DNA from: Macrocybe gigantea
Lineage: Eukaryota > Basidiomycota > Agaricomycetes > Agaricales > Callistosporiaceae
Direction of reading: 5' to 3'
Length of the DNA: 64,000 bases
NCBI GenBank assembly: GCA_011319805.1
Contig: SJRY01000252.1
Span: 310,001 to 374,000 of the forward strand
Shown piece after piece: positions 1-12,812 of this stretch. Positions within the stretch are counted from its first letter, which is position 1. The number at the start of each line of letters is the position of its first letter. Made by a program: the position numbers and the translations under genes. The notes under the pieces were generated by a model. The model had not been told where the DNA came from. It worked only from the letters and a program-made list of their open reading frames with translations, and did not search any database.

Positions 1-448
<448 letters not shown>

Positions 449-642
449 CTTTGATGGCTGCCTCGTGGGTTGGCAACAGAGCGTTGTCGTGAAGCGTTGA
501 CTTGCATAGGCGTTACAATAACCTCCATAAAAGCGTGCTTCCGCTGCTTAGTCAGCACTGATCATGATAATTGATCCCAATAATATGCACCTCGAGCAAT
601 ATAAGGCTGCCAGACTACCCCAAGTACGCCTGCAGTCAGTAC

Positions 643-2593
643 ATGTCTACCACCGTCGTATCGTCGCCGGGAAAGGTCCTCGTAGTGGGAGGCTACCTCG
701 TCCTCGATCCTAAATATTCTGGCACCGTTATCTCTACATCTTCCCGCTTCTACACCGTCATTCGACAACCCAAGCCGGAAACACCAAATGAAATTCGCGT
801 TCGCTCTCCGCAATTTGTCGAGGCGACGTGGCAATATTCCGTGAAACTCGATCCTGTGGCTGTCGAGGATGCTGCATCCAAGTAAGAACGTGTGATGTCT
901 GACCGTCCCACCATGCACACACTTTGCTTTTTTCGGTGAGCAGCACCAGCAAGAATAAATTTGTGCATCTTGCTCTCCAAAGCACCATCGCTCTCGCAAG
1001 GGAAATCAACAGCTCTGCAGTCAGAGAGACCCTATCCAAGGGTCTGGACATCGCAATCGTCGGCGACAACGACTTTTACTCACAACGCGACAAGGTCTGA
1101 TCTTCTTTTACGCACATCCTTCTTCCCAGGACAAAGTCTGTAAAATATTGAAACGGGAACCTTCCTCTGCAGCTGGCCTCCTTGGGCCTTCCGAGGACGC
1201 TTGATTCATTGTCCCAGATTCCGCCATTTACGCCGACAGGGGTGAAGCTCTCAGGCGTCCACAAGACGGGCCTCGGTTCCTCTGCCGCCCTGATCACGTC
1301 GCTCGTCTCTGCCTTGCTTCTGCACTTCGCCGTCATCGAACAGGCGTCCTTCTCTGATAGGGACGGCGACGGCCGCCGTCTGGCGCACAACCTCTCGCAG
1401 TACGTGCACTGTCTTGCTCAAGGCAAGATCGGCAGCGGCTTCGACGTGTCTGCCGCGGTGTTCGGCAGTCACCTGTATACCCGTTTTAACCCAGCCGTCT
1501 TGCAAGCCCTGATGGGAGATGACGCGGTGAGCCATCCCATTTCGTACAGGGATAATGTGTTCGTCCGTGCCGAGTTCTCCTATCTAACCGCTTGCATTTA
1601 ACAGGCCCGGTCGCAGCCACTTCTTCCCGTCCTTTCAGCGTCAAACGGGGCATGGGATTATCGAGTGCAACCGTTCAAGTTGCCCCCATTGACTCGCATT
1701 ATGCTCGCGGACGTCGATGCTGGCAGCGATACCCCATCTCTGGTCAGTCAAGTCCTCAAGTGGAGAACCGAGAAGAACGTTGAAGGTAGTTCGATTTCTT
1801 GGTTGCCCATGATTCATGTCCACTTGTTTAATCGCTTGATCACTCACATGTTGTACTTATCAGCCGACGCCCTTTGGACTTCCCTGGATCGACTCAATCA
1901 AGCCTTAGCGCGGACTTTGGAAGATTTGACGACACTGCATGATAAAGATCCGGAAAACTATACCAGCACTGTGAAGTACATTTCGTCTATTCAGCCGATA
2001 CAGGTGAGCATTCGGAGAATAGGTATTGGCAACTCACACTAACCACATATTTAGTGGGAGGCTAACCCGCTGCAGCCGGAAGATGAGCGTCCCATAGTAT
2101 CAAAGTTCTACGAAGCTCATTCTATCTCCGAGGTTAGTCATTTTCTTCCACTAGTCCATTGTAAGAAGGAGAGGAGAATTGATGAATGAAATTTTCAGGC
2201 TGTGCGTGTCAAAATGAGAGAAATGGGTGGCCTTTCGGGGGTACCCATCGAGCCGATGGAACAGACAAAGCTTCTGGACACTTGCGTCTCTCTCGCCGGT
2301 GTCATCGGAGGTGGTGTTCCAGGAGGTGAGATCACGGAGCAACAAAAAGGAGTGTTTCGGCATCTTCTGATTTCATTCTTTTCCAAGCCGGAGGGTACGA
2401 TGCCGTTTGGCTGTTAGTCTGTGATCCTGTGGACCCCTCGCCAGACAAACGCCCTTCCGAGCGCGTCGAGCGAATATGGAGCAGCTACAAGGAGCTAGAC
2501 GTATCTCCGCTGTCGGTTGTGGAGAGTCTGTCTGGCGGCGCTCGCATCGAGGATATCTCCAGCATTGCTGGGCTCAGCGAAGCCACTGCCTGA
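643..2593 (+). CDS. ERG8: Phosphomevalonate kinase
   Basis: GHMP-family kinase that phosphorylates 5-phosphomevalonate in the mevalonate/ergosterol pathway, expected in the cytosol. Eight exons can be joined in frame: 643-881, 944-1094, 1173-1526, 1605-1785, 1864-2003, 2055-2132, 2199-2325, 2388-2593, giving 491 residues. The N-terminus SSPGKVLVVGGYLVLD and the ATP-binding loop KTGLGSSAALITSL are the hallmarks of the family, and the C-terminus ends GLSEATA. The ATG at 643 opens the frame just before the conserved SPGKVL segment, which makes it the natural start. Mevalonate kinase was considered, but the GGYLVLD and GLGSSAA context and the length fit ERG8 better. Confidence 0.93.
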
Positions 2594-2681
2594 AACAATG
2601 TGGCGATTACTAGACTCTAGATTATCTCGATATCTGTTATATACATATGACCATATGTCTTGTCCAAGTGTTCGACTACGA

Positions 2682-4854
2682 TTACATGCAAATCTTCGGG
2701 TTGCCGTCCGGCCTCCACGATTTAGCGAGTGCGATGAAAAGGGAGATTACCATCGCGATGACACCGAATAGAGCACAAAGCACCGCAGGAAGCTTCGCTC
2801 GGCTGTAAAGGGGTGTAGAGGAATTCAACAGCTTGAGATAACATGTCGCGGGGAAAATAAAAGCCAAGGCCGTTGCCGAGACGCCTCCCGTAATTTCTAG
2901 CATAACGCCCAGATCGCATGTCACCAAGGCGACTGAGCGATCGAGTTAGACACCGCTAGCAAACGCAACATGAATGACCATACCAAGCATCGAAGCCAGA
3001 AGTATGACAGTTGTAAAGAATATATGCCGCTGTGGGTTAAACTGTTCGTGAGAGAAGAAATACTGCTCAATGACCTGGAGATCACGATCGGTCAAAATGC
3101 TACACCGCTGATACCACGAGACACACCTCGCGACAAACGAAGAGCTCCAAGGGAAGCGTGGTAAACATGTTCAATCCGAAACAGAAGCGTGCAATATTGA
3201 TCAAGGTGTCACTCTGCATGCGAATAGCCAGCTCTATCATCGAGTTGCGACCGTCTGCGACAGACCATGCACATACCGAAGCAAAATTATTCAATATATT
3301 TCCTTGCGTCTTGTCAGTGAAAACCAGGTACGCCGATACGGCCAAAGTGGTGCATGCTATTAATGAAAGTGCGGTTGAGACGTGGGTGACCTTTGCAAAA
3401 CGATCGAGCGTCGGCGTCCGAAGACTACCATAAATTAGGAGGGAATTGTGATGACAAACTGGGTCGCAGTAAAGAGGGCTCATGAGAAACAAGTCTAGGT
3501 GTATCTTTACAATCTCACCAAATGCAAAACTAATGACGCCAATGGCTTGAAAGACGCCGGCACCGACAACAGAAAAGCGTTTTGAAGGGTCGCCCCTAAG
3601 TTCAGGAGGTGCATGTGGACCTTCAATGATGACGGAGACGACAATGATGGTCATGCCGATGAGAGCCACGCCTGAGGCTCTGGAAAGCTTGTGAATGTCG
3701 CGATATAATGACAGGGGATAAGATACACAGATGGTGCACAAAGCGATAATAAATTGACGGTTGACAAAGAGCTTGAGGACGGGTATCGAATGAAGATGGG
3801 GGAATATGGAACTGATAACGTGTGGAATCGTGTCGCCAATGATGATTCCAAACGCGCACATACCTGATAACATGAAATAGTCAATGCACATAAAGTCACG
3901 TCGCTGAACCCGACATACCTCCAAAGGCAAATGCGAACTGAAAAAATGAAACGGCAGCCCTGCCACTAGAGCCGAAGCAATGGTCCATGATTTCTATGTA
4001 CGAGTGTCGTCCGCTGAGCTTGGCGTTGAGAACAATTAATCGGATCGTCCAGTCCGTAACGGCACAAAGCAAGACTAGTAGGAGTAGGCCTGTAAAGAAC
4101 CCCGCTTGGCTCACAGCATAGGGCAAGCCTACGAAAGGAAGTAAGCCGCAGACGCATGAGAGGTAACGCTGAGGACTAGATGTTCTCCACGAACTCACCA
4201 ATGATGCCTTGAAAATATATCCAGGTTTAAAATGGGATGTTAGATTCCAAAATTAGGGCCTCACCTGCACCCAGTATCGAGTTAGCCATGTTGGCGATAG
4301 AGTCTAGCATGCCACCTCCTGCAAGCCTTTTCGCAGCCAGTTCCTCTAGATCATAACCACCCTCGCCCGATAGCTCATGACCTTCCGGTATTTCTAGGCT
4401 TCTTCGAGACGCAGATGAATGCATGAGACCGACCAGGAGTGGCATCGAAGAATCGATGTGACCTGGAGGTATGGACCGCGACACATCGTCGGGTACGCGA
4501 GTGTCTTCATCAAATTCATCAGAGTCGAGCTCAAATTCTGTATGATAGTGAGTATGGGCTGAGGACATAACGAAACAAATTGCATGCATGCACACCTGCT
4601 TCACGACTGGCATACGTTGACCGAAGGGGAGGACCAATCACCTGCACCTCCTCCTGAAAGCGTACGCTGTGCTCTGTTTTGTCTGTTCTAGCGGAATTGA
4701 GACCAGGCTCTTCGGCGTCATCGTCGACATCCCCGGCTGAGAATATGGTCCGATCTCTGGCGGTCAGGTTCTCAGTTGAGCCGAGCAATGGCTGAGTATA
4801 TTCCACTTCCGCTGGATCTGCATTACGTTCTCTTCTGTTGGAGCTGGCGAACAT
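2682..4854 (-). CDS. Vacuolar amino acid transporter (AVT/SLC38 type)
   Basis: Multi-pass membrane protein of the amino acid/auxin permease superfamily, closest to fungal AVT5/6/7 vacuolar exporters. A long acidic, Ser-rich cytoplasmic N-terminus precedes the first membrane segment, which carries the family motif ANMANSILGAG followed across two introns by IIGLPYAVSQAG. About ten to eleven hydrophobic segments follow, ending near the C-terminus LAKSWRPDGN. The gene has many short introns, and I traced the reading frame through them without a break. The first in-frame ATG is at 4854 (MFASSNRR). The exact AVT subtype and substrate cannot be assigned from sequence alone. Confidence 0.85.
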
Positions 4855-5071
4855 CACAAGTGCGGCATGGGGCAAGGCGGCGTGAATTGCAGACGTGTAT
4901 ACGAGGAAGCAAGAGAATAGTCAGACACACTGGCACGTGACCTGCTGTATTTCCTCCGAGTCCACACATAATGGCAACGGTCTCGAGCACTACTCTTCAC
5001 ATTCTTTACACATCTCTTTCTTCTCGTCGCTGGGCGTCGTTGGCCACTGGAAGCTTTTCGAACATTAAAGG

Positions 5072-6405
5072 ATGCTCTTTTTGAGCGCCGTTCTCGTCGG
5101 CTGTCTCCTATTCGCCTCACCTTCGTCTGGCGCAACTTTCCAGGCGTCGCCTGAACAGCTTGCATCTCTGTATAGCCTTACAACGAGCACTTCCCTTCCG
5201 TTCCCTACCGCAACTCAGAACTCGCAAAACGCCCAATCTTTGATTGTTCTCAATGGTCGCTTGGCAAGGGGCATATCCAAGACGGCCCTGACAATCTGGC
5301 TTTTGTCCAAGACCCTTTCCCGAATAACCCCACACCCATCCCATCGAATAGTAATGCATCAGGTCCTGTTTTGCAAGCCGTTTACCCGGCAGGGAGCTTC
5401 TCGCATGACAGTGGAGGCAGTCAGTTCTACAATTTGTGGAACACTTCTGATGGATCGACATTTGGGAGCATGATGGTTTCATACGAAGTCGCGTTCGACA
5501 CAGGGTTTGACTGGGTCAAGGGTGGTAAACTTCCAGGCCTCAGAGGAGGGCTGGGATCGACAGGATGTAGTGGTGGGAAAGAAGCTGATGGCAAGGACTG
5601 CTTCAGCACACGCCTGATGTGGAGAAAGAATGGGGAGGGCGAGGGTGCGTCGACCTCAATGCGTTGCATATTGAATTTACTCATTGGCAATTGCACGGTA
5701 GTATATGCTTACATACCCCGGCCTAATGGCCTCTGTTCTCAGACGGATGTGATTTGCAACACGGACTTTGGCATCAGTTTCTCCCGCGGCTCGTTTGGAT
5801 TCGTCAGCGGCCAGTCAGTCGAACCGACGTTTGAATCCTCATGCATCTCCTCATGTTTTCTACAGATGGAACAGAATTACACTTCTCGTTCGCCTTAACG
5901 ATCCTCCCAATGTTGCCAATGGAAATGTACAGCTTTTGTGGGCATCGTTACACAGTGCCTTTTTCTTGCGGTCAACTTAGCAATATCTTCATAGTTATAA
6001 CGACCTGCAGGCTATAGATCAAAGAAATCTCCAGATCCGCAGTGTTTCATCACTATCCGCGAACGGCTTTTACTTTTCGTGAGTATCTTCCTTCGTCATG
6101 CGCGTTTGTGCAAAATAAAGACTACACGTTCGTGCAGCACTTTTTTCGGAGGTTGGATTTCATCCTAGATCATCTCAGTAGAATGCTTTCATTAAACTTG
6201 CACACGTCACTCAGGTTCCGACTCAAGTTGGGCTACGCCGAACTTGACGCATACTTATTATAGGAACGTCCGTATGTGGGCCAGCAACGCACCCTCCAAT
6301 CTGACCGGTCAACCCGTCAAAAATTCGAGCATCCGTGATGCACCGGTTCCATTCGTTTTCCTGTTGGGTGCTGGACTGTCTATCTTGACATTATTGTTTG
6401 TTTGA
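5072..6405 (+). CDS. PL14-like polysaccharide lyase, copy 1 (one-base frame break)
   Basis: Secreted protein with an N-terminal signal peptide (MLFLSAVLVGCLLFASPSSG), a polysaccharide lyase 14-type domain (FDWVKGGKLPGLRGG; SFSRGSFGFVSGQW) and a hydrophobic C-terminal tail, suggesting a GPI anchor. Exons: 5072-5644, 5702-5813, 5866-5937, 5995-6078, 6138-6151 (14 nt), 6215-6405. The structure is identical to copy 2 immediately downstream. Relative to copy 2, one T is missing near 5247, so the frame changes between AQSLIV and WSLGKGH. The summed exon length is one base short of a multiple of three, as expected for a single deletion. No splice solution restores the conserved WSLGKGHIQDG segment. 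Either a sequencing error or a recent mutation. The substrate (alginate- or glucuronan-like) is inferred from the family only. Confidence 0.82.
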
Positions 6406-6860
6406 GTCAGAGGACAATTACTGCTTGGCTGTGAATGACTTTGCTTTTACAATGTATCATCGCCTTCACATCGTCACGGTTTCGTGGTAGGAATGTTTTG
6501 CTTCCTGTTCAAATATCGCCGCTTCTGGACATGAGTTTAGGCATCTTCTGTCCTCATGGAAGCGTTGAAGCGATTCGAATTCCATACTCTCAGTGTTTAG
6601 ACCGCTTCATGCGGGCCACGCCCTTACCACTGGCGTAGATCCACCGCATCTTCACTGTAATCATTTTGACTGGTCATCACGAATGCGACGTGGATCCGCA
6701 TACTGAGCGGTCTTAAACGGCTTTCAGGGCATCTGTCTCAATGGGGTCTAATCAATGATTGCTTCTGACATGTGTGCGTATCGAGTGGGAAGACTGTAGT
6801 GCAGGCAACGCAACAGTCGCGTTCGTCTTTTTGGCGCGAGGTCTGCGCTTTTCTTCAGTG

Positions 6861-8222
6861 ATGATGTTCCCCAGAGCCAGGTCTTGGCGCACTCTGGTCC
6901 GAGTTGTCAGTTCTTTCCTCGCCGCTTCTCCTTCTTTGGCGGCGACTTTCCAAGCTTCAGCCGAAGAGTTGGCATCTTTTTATACCCTGACAACAAGCAC
7001 CTCTCTGCCGTTTCCCAGCGCGACTCAAAATACGCAGAATGCTCAATCATCGATAGTTTCTCGATGGTCACTCGGTAAGGGCCATATTCAAGACGGTCCA
7101 GACAATCTCGCTTTCATTCAAGACCCTTTCCCGAACAACCCTTCTCCCATTCCATCCAGCGTCAATACTTCGGGGCCCGTTCTGCAAGTCACTTATCCTG
7201 CTGGTGGCTTCTCAAACGACCACAGCGGTACCCAATGGTACAACTTGTGGAACACGAGCGACGGATCAACGTTTAGGAGCATGATGGTGTCCTACGAAGT
7301 CGCGTTCGACGTCACATTCGACTGGGTCAAGGGCGGATACTTGCCAGGCATTAGAGGAGGTCTGGAGTCGACAGGGTGCAGCGGCAAGCACGTTGCCACA
7401 GGTGAAAGCTGTTTCAGTGTGCGATTGATGTGGAGAAAAAATGGACAGGGTGAGGGTATGTCATCTGCATTCTCCTGATTTACATTACATGGGCCATTCA
7501 GATATTATTTTCGCGCTGCAGTGTATGCCTATGTCCCGACGCCCAATGGTCTATGTTCGCAGAAAGACGTAATCTGCAGTACAGATTTCGGCACTACTTT
7601 CTCTCGTGGCTCGTTTGGGTTTGTCAGCGGACAGTACGTCGAAATCGTGGCCATCTTTTTTAACTTCCTAACTTCGTTCATTGCAGATGGAGCCGCATCA
7701 CCTTGTTAGTTCGCCTCAATGATCCACCAAACATCGCCAACGGCAACATACAGCTATTGTAAAATTTTTCCTGAGTGGGATGTCTTGGCAATCTGATGGC
7801 TGGTTTTCTAGCTTTAACGACCTGCGGGCTTTCAACCAGCAGGATCTCCAGATTCGCAACGTTTCATCGCTTTCCGCCAACGGTTTTTACTTTTCGTGAG
7901 CCCACGCTTTTGCCAACGGCAATATTCAGTAGCTCATCGCTTGTCGTGACTTTTCCAGGACTTTTTATGGAGGTTAGTGCTTGCGATTATAATTGCCCTA
8001 TATCCCCTTGACACGTAGTTTACATCAGGCTCTGATTCCAGTTCGGCGCCGTCTCATTCGACCCACACGTATTACAGGAATATACGCATGTGGGCGAGCA
8101 GTGCTCCTTCGAACCTCACCGGACAAACTGTTCACAATTCAAGCATTCGGAGCGTGTCGCGCCCTCTCATGTTTGTGTTAGGCGCGGCACTAACTGTCTT
8201 GTCATTGGTATTTATCTATTAA
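6861..8222 (+). CDS. PL14-like polysaccharide lyase, copy 2
   Basis: Intact tandem paralogue of the upstream gene. It has 356 residues in six exons: 6861-7455, 7522-7633, 7687-7758, 7812-7895, 7959-7972 (14 nt), 8029-8222. It begins with a hydrophobic leader ending near ASPSLA, then ATFQAS as in copy 1. It carries the lyase-type core (FDWVKGGYLPGIRGG, CFSVRLMWRKNGQGEV, TTFSRGSFGFVSGQW) and a hydrophobic C-terminus (LGAALTVLSLVFIY) consistent with a GPI signal. The ATG at 6861 is chosen because it places a signal-like segment at the N-terminus; ATG 6864 is equally possible. PL14 enzymes cleave polyuronates by beta-elimination; the actual substrate here is unknown. Confidence 0.85.
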
Positions 8223-9203
8223 ATTAGGGCCCAGATCCAGGCTGGTAGTCTTTCTGGCCCGTGTATAATGATTGTGACTCCACAGACGTCGCCTAATATG
8301 TCTGTAACCTACTTGTCATCGAGCGTAAGTCCTCTTTCTTGCGAAGGTGAGGTTGGGTGCTGCCCAGACTTTCGCAACCTTCCGATATCATTTAGGCTAT
8401 GTTCAGCTTGCATCTACCCCTACCTTTCCTACCTATGGCTCAAGCTATCGATGATCAAATTGGTCCATAGCGGCACATTAGCCGTCCTACCGTGACACGT
8501 CCCGCCTTTTCCTTCCGGACCGACGAAAGATTCATCGTCCTTGATGCCGGAGAATTGTTTCCCATGATGGGCGTCTTTCGGTCCCGACCAAGTCTTTGAG
8601 GGGTGCCTGGCTCATGGTTGCATTCCTTCGCCTTCTACCATAGGTCCTGCTTTGAAGGCCACGAGACTCGATGATCGACAGTTTCCCGTTGTCATCTTTG
8701 GCTTGGCGCCTACTTTACTCTGTCAGGCGGACGCAAAGTTGATGAACGGCGAGGTCTTGAACAAATATCAGCCGAAATTTCTGCCCACGCTACCTACTCT
8801 ACCGCCCCTAGTAAAGTGTGAGCTCGAAGGTTTCGTCCATCGCATGGACACGTTGCAAATGAGGTTATGTTCTATCACACGAGTTCAAAGATAGACTACA
8901 TTTCGTTGCCTTCGATATTGTCGAAACGAATCAAGGCTTTTGCTTCCCGGGTGAGCCTCGTTCAAAGTTCGGACATATTGTTGACCTCTTGGAAAACTCC
9001 TCGTCTCAAGCCACTACTTGGTCACCGGATAATGGAATATTTCCGTGAGCATGTCCTGCCAAGCCTTGTCAGAACTGAGTAGCCTCTGAGGGACAGGCCT
9101 GTATATGTCAAAAGCTTGATTTCTTCGGAAAAAGGTCATCATGTTAAAAGGAGCCCTAGTCTTGAGTTACGAGACAAGTTCATCAAGCTTGTTTCTTTAA
9201 AAT
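8223..9203. other. Intergenic region, no supported gene
   Basis: About 1 kb between the second lyase and the first LPMO. Short open frames occur (for example 8652-8894), but none shows a recognisable motif, a sensible splice pattern or similarity to the neighbouring genes. Confidence 0.6.
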
Positions 9204-10403
9204 ATGAAAGCCGTCGTTGTTCTCTTCTCTCTCGGCGCTCTCGCGTCTGCCCATTGTGAGCTTTTGAATGCTCGACGGCGTGCTACTGGAGTGAATAACG
9301 TTCTTTGCCGACAGACACATTTCCATCGCTAGTCGTCAACGGAGCCGTTACTCCAGAATGGACTTACGTTCGCATGACCAACAACCACTGGACCAACAAT
9401 CCTGTGCGTCCTTGTGTTCGATAATTCAAGTAATTTACTAACAATTCCCCTTGATTTTGCAAGGTCACCGATGTGAAAAGCGCCGACTTCCGTTGTTACA
9501 CGTCTGAAACTCAAGCTACTGCATCAACCATCAACATTGCTGCTGGATCGCAACTCGGAATTCAGAGTAACAGCGCAATGAGTCATCCTTCAGTCAGTTT
9601 CGTTATATTACATTTTATATGTTAACTGTATGGGTTAGGTTGTCAACGTCTACATGGCCAAAGCGCCTGGCAATGTCACAACATGGGACGGCTCGGGAAC
9701 TGTCTGGTTTAAGGTCTATGAAATCCCTGCTAAAACAGATGGCGGGAGCACGATCACCTTCCCTGCACAAAGTTCGTGTAGTTCATGGCATGCTGGGTTC
9801 CGATCTTGCGGGATGCTGAACTGTTTTGATTGCAGACCAGGCCGGCGTCACATTCACGATTCCCAAATCTCTCCCTTCTGGACAGTGAGCATGGCGCATC
9901 TCCTGATGGATCGCTTCATCCAAACGTTGTCAACAAGGTACCTGGTCCGCATGGAAAACATCGCTCTTCATGGTGCATCGACCATCGGCGGCGGTAAGTG
10001 AATGGACTCAAAGTGGAAACTATCCCCGCAAAATCCTTGTTCTTGTCCCTGCAGCCCAATTCTACATTAGTTGTGGCCAGATTAACGTGACTGGTGGTGG
10101 AAGCGGCAATCCCGGTCCTCTGGTCGCTATCCCTGGCGTTTACAATGGACAGGCACGAAGTTGGCTCACTCTACATCCCTCTGTTGGTAATCTTCCTAAT
10201 GCAGGAACCTGGCATTTTGATTAACATCTACTGGCGTAAGTGCAAACCCTCAGCCAACATAAAATGCATGTAAATAATCTTCCCTCTCTCGATAGCCATT
10301 CCGACTTCCTATACCCAACCTGGTCCCGTGAGTCGCAATTGGTCCACGTTTACAATGAATACTAGGGTCGACCTTTTCCTTTCAGGCTGTCTGGAGGGGA
10401 TAA
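9204..10403 (+). CDS. AA9 lytic polysaccharide monooxygenase, copy 1
   Basis: Copper enzyme that oxidatively cleaves cellulose or related glucans outside the cell. 228 residues in ten small exons, beginning 9204-9255 and ending 10386-10403 (18 nt). The signal peptide [16 protein letters not shown] is followed directly by [11 protein letters not shown], so the mature protein starts with the copper-binding histidine. The second histidine lies in [14 protein letters not shown] and the axial tyrosine in [11 protein letters not shown]. Two cysteines (FRCYTS and YISCG) can form the usual disulfide. There is no CBM1 or anchor. Intron 10153-10204 has a GC donor where copy 2 has GT. The frame is intact throughout. 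Regioselectivity cannot be read from sequence. Confidence 0.93.
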
Positions 10404-11319
10404 AATTTATACGCTCCTCTAGCACATTTTTCTTTCGCTTAGGAATGTCCGATATCGAAGATGATAAGGTATCAAATATTGTTCAACAAGACAGCAGCAA
10501 AGAACCATGTACATTGTCAGCCCATCGTGACGAGTCAATCTGCTTATTGCGATGCTATTTCATACACCTCTCGGTCTCAACCGGGAATTACCACATCAGT
10601 TAGCTATTAGGAATGGCCCTGCCCACCTACTTTCCGTTCATGTCTCCGCGATCTGTGTGCCCTCCGCTCCCATCAACATCGGATAATTGTTTTGTGTCGC
10701 GACTGTATTCCGACGCAAGATGATGCATGAAGTGCGTGTGCTTCGTAATCATTCCCATTCACGTTCCTGCATGCTCTACGGTATTCTATGTTTCAGTTGG
10801 AAGGACACATGGTCGACGGGACCGATGATTGACAGTCTCGCGTGGTTAGCTCGGCAAGCCACCGTCAGGTGGAGGCAGCGCTGACCCGATGGTGGTATCT
10901 TTGTCTCTCTCCGACCGAAGTTTATGCACCTCCTAGGAGACTTGCATCGGAAATAGGGCTCAATGGGCTCTGTCAATTTGCAAAAGTCAATGTCAGCTCA
11001 TGCCGAGTGTGTTCTCACTTACATCGCACTAACGACTATAGTGGAAAGACAGAGCCAACATTTTTTCAAGTCTATCCCCCGGACGAGATTCGTATATATG
11101 TCGGGGATATTCATACCCTCTTTCCCCACAAGCCGCAGGCGTGAATTCCGAATGAATTTACTCACCAATGAAGTATTTCCGCTGGAACGCATCGGCAGGA
11201 ATGTCGTTCTCAGAGCTATTTCTGTTCACGCCAGAACCTTGGTTTCTTTGGAAAAGTTAAAAGGCAGCATTGCTTTCTAGCAAGACAAGGGCTACCTCGA
11301 GTCCACCTGTTTTGAAAGC
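10404..11319. other. Spacer between LPMO genes, no supported gene
   Basis: About 0.9 kb separating the two AA9 genes. Open frames such as 10842-11144 show no family motif or plausible exon structure. No remnant of a third LPMO was recognised. Confidence 0.6.
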
Positions 11320-12525
11320 ATGAAGGTCGTCGCAATTCTCCTATCCCTCACCGCCCTCTCGTCTGCCCATTGTGAGTCTTCACCTTTCTCCGAGCTGTAT
11401 TCTTATCAATAGGTACTGTGCATTCTGCTATCAGATACCTTCCCATCACTGGTCGTCAATGGCGTCGTAACGCCAGCTTGGCTGAACGTTCGTATGACCA
11501 ACAATTACAATAGCCAGGCCCCTGTGAGTGTCCTTTTCTTCTTCACGTAGTTCGACCTCACACGTTTTCTAACTTCACAAGGTTACAGACGTGACCAGTG
11601 CCGATTTTCGTTGTTACACTTCCGAAACACATGCTACGGCTCAAACAATCGATGTCGCTGCTGGTTCCCAGCTCGGCATTCAAAGCAATGGCAACATATA
11701 CCACCCTGGTGTCAGTGTTATCTGCATATGCATATCTTCTAGAATTTGATCACCAACTGCTTTGATCAGGTCGTTAACGTTTATATGGCCAAAGCGCCTA
11801 GCAATGTCACGACTTGGGATGGTTCAGGCGCAGTCTGGTTCAAGGTATATGAAATTACTGCTGTAACGGATGGTGGCACCTCCATCACCTTCCCCGCTCA
11901 AAGTTCGTATCTCACACAATGACAGGTCTCTATGTTGCATTGATTCACTTGGTTTGTGGTAGATCTGCCTGGTGTTACATTCCCGGTCCCGAAATCGCTT
12001 CCATCTGGACAGTAAGTTTGCATCTCATTAGATCGTACTACTTTGCCTGACTGCTGGCCACGAGATATCTGGTTCGCATGGAAGCTATCGCCCTTCACTC
12101 TGCGTCTTCTTTCGGTGGCGGTAGGTCGTTGTGCTTTACAAGAACGAAGGTTTCAACAACATGATCACCCATTTTCCAGCTCAGTTCTACATCAGTTGTG
12201 GTCAAATTAATGTGACGGGTGGAGGAAGTGGTACACCAGGTCCCTTGGTCTCTATTCCTGGCGTCTATAATGGCCAGGTGCGCTCCTACTGGGCTCCAAC
12301 ACTTGTGCCTTCATTTAATATTCCCTCAAACTAGGAACCTGGTATCTTGATCAATATATATTGGCGTAAGTACCTTCATCAAGTGGATGGTAGAGGGCTA
12401 TTATCTCATTTATTTCCGATAGCTATTCCCGCTACCTACGTCCAGCCTGGACCCGTAAGTCTCTTCCAAACCAATTACGAATCGCGGCTAACCTTAACCC
12501 CGACAAGGCTGTATGGAGAGGATAA
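11320..12525 (+). CDS. AA9 lytic polysaccharide monooxygenase, copy 2
   Basis: Tandem paralogue of the upstream LPMO, also 228 residues in ten exons of the same lengths (11320-11371, 11435-11523, 11582-11710, 11770-11902, 11963-12011, 12065-12120, 12180-12277, 12335-12365, 12423-12454, 12508-12525). The signal peptide ends SSA, followed by mature [11 protein letters not shown] with His1. The second copper histidine is in [15 protein letters not shown], the common AA9 form, and the axial tyrosine in [11 protein letters not shown]. All introns here have GT donors. There is no cellulose-binding module. Conserved exon lengths with changed residues around the second histidine suggest a fairly recent duplication with some divergence. 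Confidence 0.94.
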
Positions 12526-12812
12526 GTGGACTTGAGTGTCCTACCCAACTTTGTTTCTCTCTTGTTGAAGTTTCCAAACATTTTCATCTTACTGAACAAC
12601 GCCGCTTTGTGCTCGTTTGACTTTGGAATGTAACATTTCAAGATAAGGATCCTTGTCGGGTACGATGGAAGCAAAGGTTATATGCTCTGCAAGGGTGTGT
12701 TCTCAGTCATTTAGGACCTATGAGATCGTGAGAGCAAACAGCGTTCTTGCAAAGATACATAGACATTTAAAAATACATAAGCTTTACAATATGCAGAGGA
12801 AAAATGAAGGCA

